64,000 bases of DNA from Paenalkalicoccus suaedae (lineage in GTDB: Bacteria; Bacillota; Bacilli; Bacillales; Salisediminibacteriaceae), in NCBI RefSeq assembly GCF_006965545.2, contig NZ_CP041372.2:3534001-3598000 (forward strand), given 5' to 3'. This document shows, one piece after another, positions 55,756 through 64,000 of this stretch. Made by a program: the position numbers and the translations under genes. The first letter of the stretch is position 1, and each line of letters starts with the position of its first letter. The notes below the pieces were generated by a model. That model saw only the letters and a list, made by a program, of their open reading frames with translations, did not search any database and was not told the origin of the DNA.

Positions 55756-57828
55756 ATGAACCCAAGACGCAATAAACATAAACGACGCCTACGCCTTTGG
55801 ACTATTCCTATCTTTTTTATTCTCACCTGCGCATTGCTCGCAGGAGGCGTCGTCTTCTATGCGTACCAGATGGAAGCACCGCCGCTTCAAGTCGCGCAAA
55901 CGACCACTCTGTATGCACAGGATGCAAGCCCGATCGGCGAATTTGAGCACAGCGAACAGCGCTACTGGATCCCGATCGATGAAATGGGAACCGCCATACA
56001 AGAGGCCACCCTCGCCGTCGAGGATCGCCGCTTTTATTCGCACCCTGGCCTCGATCCCGTGCGGATCACGAGAGCCATCATTACCAACCTTCAGACTGGG
56101 CGAAAATCAGAAGGAGCCAGCACCATTACACAACAGTACGCCCGAAATTTATACCTTTATCACGATAAAACATGGGAGCGCAAGCTCCATGAAGCTTTTT
56201 ATGCACTACGTCTTGAGCTCCACTATTCAAAAGAAGAAATACTCGAGGGATATTTAAACACCATCTATTATGGACACGGCGTCTACGGAATTCAGGCAGC
56301 GGCCGACGCGTACTTCTCGAAGCCCGCACAAGAGCTCACCTATGCAGAGGCAGCAATGCTTGCTGGGATCCCGAAAGGACCGAGCGTGTACTCTCCATTC
56401 ATAGACGAAGAAGCGGCGCGCGAGCGTCAGCGGATCGTGCTTGCCTCCTTGACTGCCGCAGGCTTCACCTCTCCTGAGGAGGAGCGCACGTATGTAAATG
56501 AGTCACTCTCGTTTACCCAAAAAGATCGCGCTAAGACCTTCGCTCCACACTTTAAGGACGCGGTGCGCGCCGAGCTGATGCGCGCTGGGATCGACGAAGA
56601 GGTGATTAATCGCGGTGGCCTGAAGATCTACACGACGCTTGACGTAGAGATGCAGGAGCACGCGGAGGCGCTTGTGCAGGAGCAGTTGACCGAGGCGAAC
56701 GTCGAGGTTGCGCTCACGGCTCAGGATCCGCGGACGGGTGCGGTCGTTGCGATGATCGGCGGGAAGGACTACGACGAGTCGGCCTTTAACCGTGCGGTGC
56801 AGGCGCGCAGGCACTCTGGCTCGACAATGAAGCCCTTCCTTTACTACGCCGCACTCGAGCACGGCCTCCATCCAAATTCGATGCTGAAGAGTGAGGAGAC
56901 CACCTTCGTCTACGATGAGGGGCGCGAGGAGTACAAGCCGAGCAATTTTAATCATCAGTACGCCAACGACTACATCACCATGCTCCAGGCGCTCGCCCTC
57001 TCCGACAATATTTATGCGATGAAGACCCACTTTCTCCTGGGCTTTGATCGTCTGGGTGAAACCGCGCGAGAGTTCGGCATCACAAGTGAGCTCCGAGCCA
57101 CACCCTCATTGGCGCTCGGCACAGCCGAAGTTGGCGTTTTAGAGATGGGTAACGCCTACGCGCCGTTTGCCAACGGCGGCAGTCGCGTTGCTCCGCAGCT
57201 CGTCACGCAAGTAGATGCCGCAGACGGTACGACCATCCTAGAAGTATCGCCGCGCAAGGAGGAAGTCTTAAACCCCGCATATACGGCGATGATGACAAAT
57301 ATGATGCAAGGTATGTTCGAGCCGTCCTTAAACGCGTCGTACGCCTCGGTAACGGGCGCCAGCATTTCGGAGGCGTTGGATCGTCCTGTTGCAGGTAAAA
57401 GTGGTTCGACGCTTGCGGACAGCTGGATGATCGGTTTCACGCCACAGCTGTTGACGACGGTGTGGACGGGCTATGACGATGGGTCGTCTTTAGAACGCGG
57501 TGACTCTCAGTATGCGAAGAAGCTGTGGGCGGAGTTTATGAAGCGGTCGTTAGATGCCGAGCTGAAGCTTGCGTTTCACGTGCCGGAGAATGTGCATGAG
57601 GTAGACATCAATCCGGCAAACGGCTTGCTTGCGTCGGATAGTTGTCCGGTGTCCCGTACGACGTTGTTTTATAACGGCACGGAGCCGACAGACCTCTGCA
57701 CGTCGCATCTTGCTGATGCGAGTGGTGCGGTGGAAGAAGCAGGTGAGTCGTTGCCGCACCAGCATGAGGGTGGTAGGGAGAGAAGTTGGCTTGGAAGGTT
57801 GACGGAGTGGACGCAGGATGAGGATTAA
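55756..57828 (+). CDS. pbpG: Bifunctional class A penicillin-binding protein (PbpG/PBP2d-like)
   Basis: 690 aa. Basic cytoplasmic start and one membrane anchor (15-37). Glycosyltransferase GT51 domain with the catalytic Glu in EDRRFYSHPGLD (E89) and EGASTITQQYARNLYL. Transpeptidase domain with active-site S356 in SGSTMKP, SDN at 416-418 and KSGST near 548. The C-terminal tail is acidic. B. subtilis PbpG is made in the forespore and helps build the germ-cell wall; the sigma-G-type promoter agrees. AAGGAGGG precedes the ATG. Confidence 0.92.
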   Translation: MNPRRNKHKRRLRLWTIPIFFILTCALLAGGVVFYAYQMEAPPLQVAQTTTLYAQDASPIGEFEHSEQRYWIPIDEMGTAIQEATLAVEDRRFYSHPGLDPVRITRAIITNLQTGRKSEGASTITQQYARNLYLYHDKTWERKLHEAFYALRLELHYSKEEILEGYLNTIYYGHGVYGIQAAADAYFSKPAQELTYAEAAMLAGIPKGPSVYSPFIDEEAARERQRIVLASLTAAGFTSPEEERTYVNESLSFTQKDRAKTFAPHFKDAVRAELMRAGIDEEVINRGGLKIYTTLDVEMQEHAEALVQEQLTEANVEVALTAQDPRTGAVVAMIGGKDYDESAFNRAVQARRHSGSTMKPFLYYAALEHGLHPNSMLKSEETTFVYDEGREEYKPSNFNHQYANDYITMLQALALSDNIYAMKTHFLLGFDRLGETAREFGITSELRATPSLALGTAEVGVLEMGNAYAPFANGGSRVAPQLVTQVDAADGTTILEVSPRKEEVLNPAYTAMMTNMMQGMFEPSLNASYASVTGASISEALDRPVAGKSGSTLADSWMIGFTPQLLTTVWTGYDDGSSLERGDSQYAKKLWAEFMKRSLDAELKLAFHVPENVHEVDINPANGLLASDSCPVSRTTLFYNGTEPTDLCTSHLADASGAVEEAGESLPHQHEGGRERSWLGRLTEWTQDED

Positions 57829-57829
57829 A

Positions 57830-57942
57830 GGTCAGTCAAGTGCCCGTAACCTTCGGTTCCCCTGCGGAACAAAATTCTGTCGTTAACTCTCTCCCTTTTT
57901 ATTAGACTACGAGGCGACAAGTCGTTGCCTCGCTTTTCTTTT
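57830..57942 (+). repeat. Family A remnant lacking the core; terminator end
   Basis: Keeps GTCAAG, CCTTCGGTTCCCCTGCGG and the final CGAGGC…GCCTCGCTTTTC hairpin (57910-57940) but no inner stem. The hairpin likely terminates pbpG. Confidence 0.7.
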
Positions 57943-58159
57943 TGTGGAGAATTTGTTTATAGCTTACTTCTCACTAAATACGCCTTACTTCTATAGTTAA
58001 GAAATTATAAGCTACAGGTTACTCCTTTCGGATTCGCTTTAAATTAATTCTCGTATTTGCATAAAGCCGATAGCTGTAAGTATTGATTGAAGATGGTATG
58101 AAAGCATTCTTCCTCTAAGGTGACTTTTTAATTCGTATAATGGTTTATAACTAGTATTT
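57943..58159. other. Intergenic, little recognised
   Basis: Two family E cores TTACTTCT at 57964 and 57985, 21 bp apart. No gene seen. Confidence 0.5.
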
Positions 58160-58378
58160 TCAATCTATTCGCTGTTTCTTTTTACTAATGTAGAGTGCAT
58201 TGATTAAAAGAACGACTGCAATCCCTGTCAATCCCCCAAGAAATGAAGGAATGACAGAGCCTCCTCCAGCTAAATCAAATAAGGTGATAAAAATAACAGC
58301 TATAACTGCCATAAAGGTGGGCATCCACGGAGATCTCTTAAAAGTAGAGTAAAAGGGTTCTCTATTCGATTGACTCAC
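58160..58378 (-). CDS. Small membrane protein, unknown function
   Basis: 72 aa with two membrane helices (MPTFMAVIAVIFITLFDLAG and FLGGLTGIAVVLLINALYI) and a basic C-terminus. GTG at 58378 is preferred, with AGAGG 8 bases upstream. No homologue recognised. Confidence 0.6.
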   Translation of the reverse strand: MSQSNREPFYSTFKRSPWMPTFMAVIAVIFITLFDLAGGGSVIPSFLGGLTGIAVVLLINALYISKKKQRID

Positions 58379-58575
58379 CAAATCATCCTCTCTTCTATAT
58401 TTTTGAAAATATAGGCTTTCTTATACACCTACCCTGTTTTTTTAAAATTAAGCACAAAGAAACTAGGCCACGAATGAGCACCTAGTTCTTTGAAATAGTT
58501 TTGATTTCTATAAACGAACTTAAAATAAATGGATGACGGCTAATCTAGTTTTAACCTTTTTTAAAAGAAGCTCTA

Positions 58576-58728
58576 AAGCAGGCAGACTCGGAAGACATTC
58601 GGAGACAATCCGTAGGAATAGGCTGGGGGCGCTTAGGAAGAGACGACAGTTGACTCCTGCCTTCTGAGGAGGCTCAGACACAGACCCTACGGATGTCGTA
58701 GAATGCCTGCAGAGCTGACTGCTCTTAC
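58576..58728 (+). repeat. Family B palindromic element
   Basis: Short copy (a segment is missing after AGGAATAGGC) with arms AATCCGTAGG and CCTACGGAT. Family C units follow to 58860. Confidence 0.85.
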
Positions 58729-58867
58729 CACCTAACAAAAGTTACCTTCACTAAACTAGTTGGCATTTTAGCAATTAGAAGCTCGAAGAGCCGCTCTAAG
58801 ATTGTTGGCACTAAAGCAATTAGCTCAAAGAGCTTCACTAAGCTAGTTTGCACTTCATTCAACACAA

Positions 58868-58902
58868 AGAAAAACAGACGAAAGGGCATAGGCCTCCTTC
58901 GT
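58868..58902 (-). terminator. Terminator of ywhD
   Basis: On the minus strand ACAGACGAAGGA-(9)-CCTTTCGTCTGT followed by TTTTCTTTG. Confidence 0.8.
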
Positions 58903-59004
58903 CTGTTTTCCTGTCTTAGTATATTGCATGTGTGGACTTTAGTGTACCGAAGGTAAGCGTTTCTATCAATGGGAATGCTTTGAATGTCACATTTTGTTCA
59001 CAAA

Positions 59005-59541
59005 TTAACTAAGGTCTAAATCCTGCTTCAGTTGATCAACGGCATTGTCCCAAAGCTCTTTGTTGTGACCCGTCAAATAATCGCGCAAAATCCGCTTCGA
59101 TTTGTCGTCCATTTGATCGACTACGATGCGGTGCTTCATCGATTTGTCCATGTTGTTCACGTGCTCCGGCAGGCTCTTATAGCCGCGACGAATCGAGCGG
59201 TCAACCGTCATTTCACACGCCGCCACGCCTGCATAGGCTGGCTTGCCGTTAATGTAATCTGTCGTTACCCAAACGAGCCAGTACGGCTTGCCGTTCGGTA
59301 CCTCTTCCTTCGTTTTCAGAAACTTAATTCCCTTTTCTACCACACTGCGAGCGTGAAGAGCACCCATGTCAACGAACGCTTCCTCTTCTTCAATGTCGAT
59401 GAAAAGTGGGCTGACGTTATTTAAATTGATCGTTCCTACTCCATAGCCTCCGTGGCCATCAGTGGAATCGTTGCTTAAAATATTGAAGCTCTTACTCATC
59501 TTTTTAATCTTCTCATTTTTTAAACGATCTGCTTCATTCAT
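59005..59541 (-). CDS. ywhD: YwhD family protein
   Basis: 178 aa conserved Bacillus protein of unknown role. Signature NDSTDGHGGYGVGTINLNNV and VSPLFIDIEEEEAFVDMGA. AAGGAGG lies 11 bases before the ATG at 59541. Sits between pbpG and ywhB as in B. subtilis. Confidence 0.9.
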   Translation of the reverse strand: MNEADRLKNEKIKKMSKSFNILSNDSTDGHGGYGVGTINLNNVSPLFIDIEEEEAFVDMGALHARSVVEKGIKFLKTKEEVPNGKPYWLVWVTTDYINGKPAYAGVAACEMTVDRSIRRGYKSLPEHVNNMDKSMKHRIVVDQMDDKSKRILRDYLTGHNKELWDNAVDQLKQDLDLS

Positions 59542-59678
59542 GGTACAAATAGCCTCCTTATACGGGTCATAATACGTTTAGTGTATCACAGTTTTTTTCG
59601 TTAGGTCATTCCATACATCCGTTCCTAGTTTTTCTGCTATGATGAAAGGGAAGTGTACATAAAAAGGAGGAGTTATAC

Positions 59679-59867
59679 ATGCCAATAGTAACTGTACAAA
59701 TGCTAGAAGGTCGCACCGACGACCAAAAGCGCGACCTCGTCGCTCGTGTAACAGACGCTGTCTCTGAGACAACGCAGGCACCAAAGGATAAGGTGACAGT
59801 TATCATCGAAGAAATGAACCCAGCACACTACGGTGTTGCAGGCGAACGCCCAAGCGATAAGGTGTAA
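59679..59867 (+). CDS. ywhB: 4-oxalocrotonate tautomerase family enzyme
   Basis: 62 aa. The catalytic proline follows the initiator Met (PIVTVQMLEGRT) and is exposed on Met removal; the conserved Arg of GRTDDQKRDLV is present. B. subtilis YwhB is a 2-hydroxymuconate tautomerase with no clear physiological substrate. AAAAGGAGGAG precedes the ATG. Confidence 0.95.
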   Translation: MPIVTVQMLEGRTDDQKRDLVARVTDAVSETTQAPKDKVTVIIEEMNPAHYGVAGERPSDKV

Positions 59868-59870
59868 GTA

Positions 59871-59909
59871 AAAATCCCCTCCTGCATGAAGGTGCAGGGG
59901 GGATTTTTT
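59871..59909 (+). terminator. Terminator of ywhB
   Basis: AAAATCCCC(T)CCTGCA-TGAAGG-TGCAGGGGGGATTTTTT. Confidence 0.88.
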
Positions 59910-59935
59910 GTGCGGTCCTAACGTGGGTATGAGTT

Positions 59936-60200
59936 CATAACTCTGTTCCAGAAAGGAAGTCCATAACTTCCACATAAGGAACATAAAAAGCTAATAAGGC
60001 ACATAAATCAGGAACGGGGAACATAACTCGTTACAACCCTTCCACCAAGTCCATAACTCCTCAATTAGGAACATAAAATCCAAATGCGGCACATAAAACC
60101 ACAATGAGGAACATAACTCCTCAACCAGGAACATAAAATCCAAATGCGGCACATAAAACCACAACAAGGAACATAACTTTGAAATAAAGAACATAATTCC
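59936..60200. repeat. Family D phased array, ACATAA core
   Basis: CATAA at 59982, 60002, 60022, 60052, 60072, 60092, 60112, 60132, 60152, 60172 and 60192: steps of 20 bp with one of 30. Two near-identical 60-bp blocks (60072 and 60132) show recent local duplication. Further cores at 60344 and 60364. Confidence 0.9.
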
Positions 60201-60385
60201 AATTAAACACGTTATTTCCTTCACTTTTATAGAAAAAGCACGTTAATCAAACCCCAACTAGCGCGATAACATCAGTCATCTTTACCATACAGTGGCATTT
60301 CGCGCAGAAAGCTACACGATGCGCGTATTCAATCAAAGAAGTCCATAACTTTGAAATAAAGAACATACCTCCACATAAACACGCT

Positions 60386-61954
60386 CTACTCCGCCAGCTC
60401 TCGTTTCTGTCGCAACAGCTCCTGAAATGTTTGCTCAAGATCCTCTGACGGAGCAACACTGAGCTCGCTCAGCACGCGCGTGATTTCCATTTCTACCTTC
60501 ATCCGCTCCTCGTCTATAGACGTTGGCTCAGCTCCAGCTTCTTCTTGCTCAAGCGCTGTATATCCACCTTCCACAGACTGAATCACCCCGTCCTCAAAGG
60601 AGAGAATCCGTGTCGCTGTATTTTCTAAAAAGCGACGGTCATGGGACACATACAGAATCGTGCCGGGATAGCTCGCGAGCAGGGATTCAAGCGCCTGGAC
60701 GGCATCGATGTCAAGATAGCTCGTCGGCTCGTCTAAAACAAGGACGTTGGCGCTACTCACAAATAGCTTTGCAAGCGACACCTTAACGCGCTCACCACCG
60801 CTCAGCACGCCGACTTTCTTAAACACGTCATCGCGCATAAAACCAAGCCGCGCCAGTACCGTGCGCACCGTCGTCTCGTCTTGGATCGACGTGAGCTCAA
60901 CGTTTTTGAGGATCGTCTCATTCAACGACAGCCCCTCCAAAAGCTGATCAAAATAGCCAAACGACACCGCCGGCGACACGTAAATCGGTTCTGCCTTACG
61001 CATGATCATGTTAAGAAGCGTCGTCTTCCCACTCCCGTTCGCCCCAATAATTGCCACCTTTTCACCAGCACGCACATTCAGATCAAACTCGCGCCAAAGC
61101 TCCCGAGCACCAATGCGCCCAGCCACCTTCTCGCCACGAATAATCAGCCGGCGACCAAGCTTCTCCTCATTCGCCACCTGCATTTTAAGCTCCGGCAAAT
61201 CCTCCGGCTTCTCCACCTTCTCCAGTTGCTCGAGCCGCGTCTGCATCGCCTTCGCACCCTGATTCAGCTTCTTTTGCTTCTTCGCAAAATACGGCTTCGC
61301 TCCAGTAATACTCGCCTCCGACGCAGACACATTTTTCGGCTTCTTCGTCGCCCGCTGCGCCCGCTTCTCCTTCTCCGTAACCGCTAGCTCCAGCTGACGC
61401 TTCTTCCGCTCATACTTCTCGTATTCACGCTCGTGATGCCGCTCCTCCTCCGCCTTCAGCCGCTCAAAGTCCGAGTAATTACCCGTAAACATATGCACCT
61501 CTCCGGCGCGAATCTCCCAGATCTGCGTGCAAATAGCGTCTAAAAAGGCTCTATCGTGAGAAACCACAATAAGCGCCTCTGGGCGATCACGTAGCTGCTT
61601 TTCCAGTCTCTCAATATGTGGCGTATCCAAATGCGTCGTCGGTTCATCAGCGAGTAACACACCAGCCTCGTCAGCCAGCAGCTCGTAGATGACCTCCTGC
61701 GACACTTCACCGCCACTCTTTTGACCACGCCGAGGCTTAAGTTGTGGCAGTAGCGCCACTGTCGTAGTTGCCGTAACAGTCCCTTTCGTCGGCTCGACGG
61801 TTCCTGCCAGCATGTTTAGTAACGTTGTTTTGCCAGATCCGTTGCGACCGACAAGTCCGATGCGGTCCTTTTTGTTGATGGATGCTTGCTTTAAGGTAAA
61901 GAGCGTGCGATCTCCTTGTTCACAGGTAATATCGTGTAGATTTATCAATGTCAT
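60386..61954 (-). CDS. ABC-F ribosome-protection-type ATPase (Vga/Msr/VmlR-like)
   Basis: 522 aa soluble protein with two ABC domains and no membrane part. Walker A GLVGRNGSGKTT and GANGSGKTT, signatures SGGEVSQE and LSGGERVKVS, Walker B/D-loop LLADEPTTHLD and LVLDEPTSYLD. A charged interdomain linker (about 175-265) holds the ribosome-probing segment. The first domain lacks the arm insertion, as in antibiotic-resistance ABC-F proteins acting on lincosamides, pleuromutilins or streptogramins. ATG at 61954 is preceded by GGAGATGG. An attenuator upstream supports drug-induced expression. Confidence 0.88.
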   Translation of the reverse strand: MTLINLHDITCEQGDRTLFTLKQASINKKDRIGLVGRNGSGKTTLLNMLAGTVEPTKGTVTATTTVALLPQLKPRRGQKSGGEVSQEVIYELLADEAGVLLADEPTTHLDTPHIERLEKQLRDRPEALIVVSHDRAFLDAICTQIWEIRAGEVHMFTGNYSDFERLKAEEERHHEREYEKYERKKRQLELAVTEKEKRAQRATKKPKNVSASEASITGAKPYFAKKQKKLNQGAKAMQTRLEQLEKVEKPEDLPELKMQVANEEKLGRRLIIRGEKVAGRIGARELWREFDLNVRAGEKVAIIGANGSGKTTLLNMIMRKAEPIYVSPAVSFGYFDQLLEGLSLNETILKNVELTSIQDETTVRTVLARLGFMRDDVFKKVGVLSGGERVKVSLAKLFVSSANVLVLDEPTSYLDIDAVQALESLLASYPGTILYVSHDRRFLENTATRILSFEDGVIQSVEGGYTALEQEEAGAEPTSIDEERMKVEMEITRVLSELSVAPSEDLEQTFQELLRQKRELAE

Positions 61955-61995
61955 AAATACCATCTCCATTTCGTTCGTTCATGGAGACTTTCATA

Positions 61996-62145
61996 CAAAA
62001 AAGTCCCCTATTTCCGGACATACGTTCAGAATAGGAGACTTGCCGCTTGAGCAAACTGTCAGGTCCTACTCTAATCCTATTCTGAACATCGACAACGCGC
62101 ACGCAAAAGAAGCCTTCTTTTACGAAGGTTTTTTACACGTATCGT
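61996..62145 (-). promoter_or_regulatory. Transcription attenuator upstream of the ABC-F gene
   Basis: Terminator: AAGTCTCCTATT (62041-62030) with AATAGGGGACTT (62012-62001), then TTTTTTGT. Antiterminator: GTTCAGAATAGGA (62087-62075) pairs with TCCTATTCTGAAC (62036-62024), 13 perfect bases, which would break the terminator. A small CCTTC…GAAGG hairpin lies further upstream. A possible three-codon leader frame (ATG AGC AGA TAA) near 62155 has no good ribosome site. Confidence 0.85.
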
Positions 62146-62233
62146 TATCTGCTCATAAAAATAGGATTAGTACTTCATAGACCTACAGTTCACCCTCTTT
62201 CAAGTTGTTGGTTTTATCGTAGCAGGTTGTTTT

Positions 62234-62450
62234 AATAAGTTCAAGGTCAAGATTCTAAGTTCAAGGTCAAGGTCAAGGGCGGAACCTCCGGTTCCCCTGC
62301 GCTCTGGGAGCGTCTTTCCTGAGGCGCTAGTTCAACTATTTCAGCCGTCCAGTGGCCGTCTGAAAGGATTTTCACCTACGCGAAAGATTCCTCTAGGAGT
62401 CCGCTCCCTCCGCTTCGGTACACCTTCGGCACGTTTTACCATGAAGTCTT
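62234..62450 (+). repeat. Family A structured repeat, variant outer stem
   Basis: Outer arms GGGAGCG…CTTTCCTGAGG and CCTCTAGGAG…CGCTCCC; inner base TTTCAG/CTGAAA. No terminal hairpin. Confidence 0.8.
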
Positions 62451-62494
62451 TGATTGCTTCTTTCATGTTTGAAGCACTAGTTTAATGGCAATAT

Positions 62495-62645
62495 GGTTCA
62501 TAAACTTTCTATACGGTTCATACTTTTTGCATACCGTTCATAATTCTTCCATACGGTTCATTCTTTTCGCATACCGTTCATAATTCTTCTGTACGGTTCA
62601 TTCTTTCCTCATACGGTTCATAAATCTTCTATACGGTTCATTCCT
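62495..62645. repeat. Family D phased array, GGTTCAT core
   Basis: (G/C)GTTCA at 62495, 62515, 62535, 62555, 62575, 62595, 62615 and 62635: eight cores, every step exactly 20 bp. Confidence 0.92.
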
Positions 62646-62649
62646 TCTC

Positions 62650-63531
62650 TTACAGTAGCTCTACCTTTCTCTCCTCCACATACACCGCGTTCCCCGTTAT
62701 GTGAATGTCGACTGTGTCGCCGCTTCGTGAGACGTGGACGTCGACTCGTCCGTCTTTGCCCATTTCCTGTCCTTGCTCGACGACAAGGTGCAGGTGCTGT
62801 TCGTCTTTATTTTCTAAAAAAGAGGCATAGTAGGCTCCCATGACGGCGGAGGCTGTGCCGGTGACGGCGTCTTCGATCGTGCCTGATGCCGCGGACGAGA
62901 AGTGGCGGGCGTGCATCTCGGCAGCTGGGTCGTGCGTCGCTAAGCAAAACGGGTGCACCGATGCTGTCGGTAATTCCTTGAGTATTTGAGGGAAATCTTG
63001 AGTAGCTGGCACCATTTTGTCGAACGAATCGAGCTCTTTGATCGGAACGAGTAAGGTCCACGTGCCCGTGCTTCCGTACAGGATCGGCAAATCCCCATGA
63101 AGCTCGGCTTCCTCAAGTCCGATGGCGTTTGCCAACGCTTCTCGTGAACCAGCAAACTCCATAAATTCCGGCTGCGCCTGCTTCATCGTGATCGCTGAAC
63201 CATCTATATGTATTGGTAAAATGCCTGCTTTCGTCTCAATCGTAAGCTCCGATTTTCCTCCTAAAAAATTATGAGACTGGCAAGCATAGACCGCCGCCAT
63301 CGTGCCGTGCCCGCATAAATTCATCTCGTGGCCAGGCGTAAAGTAACGAAATTGGAGATCCGCAACGTCCGACTCGAGCACAAAAGCCGTCTCATTAAAG
63401 CCAGCCCGATAAGCAACCTCCTGCATCTCCGCATCAGACAAATCAGCGCCATCAAGCACCACACCCGCAGGATTCCCCTTACCCGGCTCCCTACTAAACG
63501 CATCGTATTGATAAACCGTAATCACCTTCAT
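62650..63531 (-). CDS. PhzF-family isomerase/epimerase
   Basis: 293 aa, two-lobed PhzF fold. Catalytic Glu E47 in AGFNETAFV, the GHEMNLCGHGTMAA segment with D/E-type active-site neighbours, and GTASAVMGAYY. The true substrate is unknown for most members. ATG at 63531 has TAGGAGGTCC upstream. Confidence 0.9.
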   Translation of the reverse strand: MKVITVYQYDAFSREPGKGNPAGVVLDGADLSDAEMQEVAYRAGFNETAFVLESDVADLQFRYFTPGHEMNLCGHGTMAAVYACQSHNFLGGKSELTIETKAGILPIHIDGSAITMKQAQPEFMEFAGSREALANAIGLEEAELHGDLPILYGSTGTWTLLVPIKELDSFDKMVPATQDFPQILKELPTASVHPFCLATHDPAAEMHARHFSSAASGTIEDAVTGTASAVMGAYYASFLENKDEQHLHLVVEQGQEMGKDGRVDVHVSRSGDTVDIHITGNAVYVEERKVELL

Positions 63532-63570
63532 GGTTGGACCTCCTAAAAGGTAGTTATTTATTGTGAAAAA

Positions 63571-63608
63571 ACTATCAAAAAAGCTCTGTAATAAGCTTTT
63601 TTGATAGT
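63571..63608 (-). terminator. Terminator of the cat-like gene
   Basis: ACTATCAAAAAAGCT / AGCTTTTTTGATAGT, a 15-bp perfect stem with an 8-base loop, then TTTTTTC on the minus strand. Confidence 0.88.
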
Positions 63609-63661
63609 CCCCTCTAACATGATCATTCATCTACAATTATCGCATAACTTCTACGCGTACA

Positions 63662-64000
63662 TCAGATCCAGTTTTCACATGAGTCAGCTAACAATTGCAA
63701 CTCGTTGATAAATAAACTAGCGTGATAGCCATCACAAACAGCATGATGCACTTGGACAGAAACAGGGAGTATTGTACGCCCATTTAGTTGCGAGAATTTC
63801 CCCGATGTAATAATAGGCGACAAATAATTGCCTCCGTTGTTAACAGATAAATGGAACCCAGTGAATGAACTCCACGGGATCATGGAGATAGGGATCGTAT
63901 TCTCTGGGACCGGAGTTTTAGGAAATAGCTTCCCGGTATTTTTATATAGATCGACGTCCTTCTCATAGCTTGAATGGAAGAGAGCAAAATCATGTAAGCC
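63662..64000 (-). CDS. cat: Chloramphenicol acetyltransferase, C-terminal part (gene runs off the window)
   Basis: The last about 112 codons are visible. They contain KDVDLYKNTGKLFPKT, IPWSSFTGFHLSV, LSPIITSGKF and the catalytic-histidine segment VQVHHAVCDGYHASLF of type A CAT. The N-terminal half lies beyond 64000. If complete it would inactivate chloramphenicol by O-acetylation; other acyltransferase roles are possible for chromosomal copies. Confidence 0.88.
   Translation of the reverse strand, partial: GLHDFALFHSSYEKDVDLYKNTGKLFPKTPVPENTIPISMIPWSSFTGFHLSVNNGGNYLSPIITSGKFSQLNGRTILPVSVQVHHAVCDGYHASLFINELQLLADSCENWI

Noticed and set aside
59936-60200. Regular repeats resembling a CRISPR array
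   Set aside because: The repeat core is only about 8 bases with a 20-bp period, spacers are about 12 bases, and there is no cas gene; not CRISPR.
61920-62102. 60-codon minus-strand frame upstream of the ABC-F gene as a leader peptide
   Set aside because: It overlaps the ABC-F start and covers the attenuator arms, with no ribosome site; a shadow of the regulatory region.

Overview
The window looks like the chromosome of a spore-forming low-to-mid-GC Bacillota, most likely a member of the Bacillaceae. It carries spoIIR, spo0F and a spore-class penicillin-binding protein. Its gene order follows the Bacillus subtilis ywl–ywk–ywj–ywi–ywh region: ywlC, ywlB, spoIIR, prmC, prfA, tdk, rpmE, rho, glpX, murA, tal, fba, spo0F, ywjG, pyrG, rpoE, then fadF, cls, argS, ywiB, speB, speE, pbpG, ywhD and ywhB. 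The species cannot be named from the sequence alone. No rRNA, tRNA, CRISPR array or prophage was seen.

Layout: 1-5.4 kb holds tRNA modification (TsaC/Sua5), SpoIIR, release factor 1 with its methyltransferase, and a CoA-disulfide reductase. 5.4-8.4 kb is accessory: palindromic repeats, an IS3-family element, a phased repeat array and a small gene broken by an 11-bp duplication. 8.5-18.7 kb is mostly minus-strand housekeeping (cell-wall hydrolase, tdk, L31 type B, rho, glpX, murA, tal, fba, spo0F). 18.8-24.7 kb has ywjG, a GNAT enzyme, a DHFR-like enzyme, pyrG and rpoE. 25.9-40.6 kb is a minus-strand acyl-CoA catabolism block (fadF, then thiolase, 3-hydroxyacyl-CoA dehydrogenase, two acyl-CoA dehydrogenases, MeaB GTPase, TetR regulator, fused isobutyryl-CoA mutase) with two lipoproteins between fadF and thiolase. 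A FadR-type operator sits at the fadF promoter and a different TetR-type palindrome at the thiolase promoter. 41.5-49.5 kb has cardiolipin synthase, a purine-type deaminase, a hydrolase, an XapX protein, a frameshifted lipoprotein, a second IS3-family element, argS and ywiB. 50-64 kb has a duplicated hypothetical pair, speE-speB, pbpG under a sigma-G-like promoter, ywhD, ywhB, an ABC-F protein with a clear attenuator, a PhzF-like protein and the C-terminal part of a chloramphenicol acetyltransferase.

The most unusual feature is the intergenic DNA. Almost every gap over about 300 bp is built from repeats of a few families. Family A is about 250 bp and folds into nested stems whose arms change together between copies. 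Family B is about 160-190 bp, a long imperfect palindrome with covarying inner arms. Family C is short (AGCTC-GAA-GAGCT hairpins plus a CTAGTTAGCACTT motif) and flanks B. Family F is about 55 bp palindromes. The phased arrays (D, E, G) have a short core recurring at 20, 21, 30 or 31 bp while the DNA between cores is free to vary. Such spacings are whole numbers of DNA helical turns. Both IS3 elements sit inside terminator-type hairpins. The function of these repeats is not known from the sequence; the structural regularities are directly visible.
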